DNA of 6,910 bases from Bacteroidota bacterium (GTDB taxonomy: Bacteria; Bacteroidota; Bacteroidia; Flavobacteriales; Schleiferiaceae), in contig PXYR01000092.1 in assembly GCA_003023665.1 (NCBI GenBank), positions 1-6,910 on the forward strand. Direction: 5' to 3'. A model generated the notes under the pieces. It made no database searches and was not told the origin of the DNA. It saw only the letters and a list, made by a program, of their open reading frames with translations. This document shows, piece by piece, positions 6,262 through 6,910 of the stretch. Position 1 is the first letter of the stretch. Each line of letters opens with the position of its first letter. Made by a program: the position numbers and the translations under genes.

Positions 6262-6910
6262 GTACTGAAAATTTAACCAAATATTTTGCTGCAGTAAACA
6301 GACCAGAGAAACCTATGGTCTCCATAATTGTACCTGTTTACAACATGAAGCCTCACCTTGATCAATTCCTACAGTGTTGCATAAAATTCTATACACTCTT
6401 TTCTTACGAGTTGATTTTTGTAGACAACAATAGCAACGACGGCAGTCGCGAACACCTTGAAAAACTTGGTGCACGCGTTGAAACAGAGACTCGACAAGGG
6501 GTGAATTATGCGCGCCAACATGGATTAGACTTAGCTAGAGGTGAAGTCATATTAACTATGGATGCGGACACCATATATCCACCTGATTATATAAATAATA
6601 TGGCGCTAGAGCTGTATGCAGACGCTGACGTTTCTCTTGTATGGGCTACTTCAATAGGCTGTTTGGATCCAGCGAACCCAACGTTCTCAGAAGCAATCAA
6701 GCTAAAGATTAAGTCTTTGTCGCACCGCTTAATAACGAATAAAATAGCTCGGGCAAAAGCTGTTGGGGCATGTGCAATGTGTTTCATGAAAAACACGGGG
6801 GTGTATTATCCGTTAGACCTCAAAAATCTCGCAGGATGTGACGACGGAATGGTGGCTGTGCAGCTCATGCGAAAAGGAAAAATTAAGCGCATGAGAAAAG
6901 GGCTGTATAC
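6258..6910 (+). CDS. Family 2 glycosyltransferase (GT-A fold), 3' truncated by the window edge
   Basis: The first 217 residues of a GT2-type glycosyltransferase are present, covering most of the catalytic domain. Visible motifs are the N-terminal nucleotide-binding strand VSIIVPVYNM (21-30), ELIFVDNNSNDGS (51-63, Asp56 in the sugar-nucleotide site), the helix following RQGVNYARQHGL (79-90), MDADT (101-105, Asp102 and Asp104 as the metal-binding DxD-like pair) and GCDDGMVAVQLMRKGKI (193-209), in which Asp195/Asp196 fit the acidic catalytic-base motif. No signal peptide or membrane helix is seen so far. Such enzymes transfer a sugar from a nucleotide-sugar donor at the cytoplasmic face of the membrane, commonly for exopolysaccharide, O-antigen or glycolipid synthesis; donor and acceptor cannot be told from sequence. 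It is separated from the upstream tRNA by a strong terminator, so it should have its own promoter. The gene or operon continues beyond the right edge. Confidence 0.88.
   Translation, partial: MSTENLTKYFAAVNRPEKPMVSIIVPVYNMKPHLDQFLQCCIKFYTLFSYELIFVDNNSNDGSREHLEKLGARVETETRQGVNYARQHGLDLARGEVILTMDADTIYPPDYINNMALELYADADVSLVWATSIGCLDPANPTFSEAIKLKIKSLSHRLITNKIARAKAVGACAMCFMKNTGVYYPLDLKNLAGCDDGMVAVQLMRKGKIKRMRKGLY

Noticed and set aside
6587..6796. A minus-strand 69-codon frame within the GT2 gene
   Set aside because: It is antisense to a glycosyltransferase with intact motifs and is best explained as a shadow frame.

Overview
The window looks like ordinary chromosome from a member of the Bacteroidota, probably a flavobacterium-like marine or freshwater lineage. 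Four things point there: a ~1,040-residue DUF2723/GT117 membrane protein of the type common in that phylum, a tRNA promoter matching the Bacteroidota TTG...TAnnTTTG consensus, scarce Shine-Dalgarno sites, and moderate-to-low GC. No mobile element, CRISPR array or phage gene is visible.

Layout, left to right. (1) Positions 1-156 hold the last 51 codons of a gene that resembles the C-terminus of an NAD(P)H-dependent FMN reductase. (2) It is followed without a gap (TAA then ATG) by a complete 815-codon Lhr-type DEXH helicase of the kind called ligase-associated. (3) A GC-rich hairpin in the 67-bp gap separates the helicase from a convergent gene, so it probably terminates both transcripts. (4) The convergent minus-strand gene encodes a 1,041-residue polytopic membrane protein of the DUF2723/GT117 family with a GTG start. 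(5) A divergent intergenic region of about 170 bp carries three copies of CGTATT near that GTG, a clear promoter, and a 12-bp perfect palindrome at the likely transcription start of a tRNA. (6) tRNA-Gln(UUG) follows, with a textbook intrinsic terminator. (7) About 180 bp of mostly non-coding DNA holds one 7-bp inverted repeat and a possible 22-codon leader ORF. (8) A family 2 glycosyltransferase begins at 6258 and runs off the right edge.

The genes do not form one operon. The reductase-like gene and the helicase probably share a transcript. DUF2723, the tRNA and the GT2 each appear to be separate units. Both glycosyltransferase-type proteins could act in cell-surface glycan or glycoprotein assembly, but nothing in the window links them directly. 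I did not find convincing evidence for a new multi-gene system. The points most worth a second look are small regulatory structures: the palindrome at the tRNA start, the CGTATT repeats, and the overlapping start/stop signals at the GT2 gene. The helicase's apparent separation from its usual ligase and nuclease partners is also worth checking.
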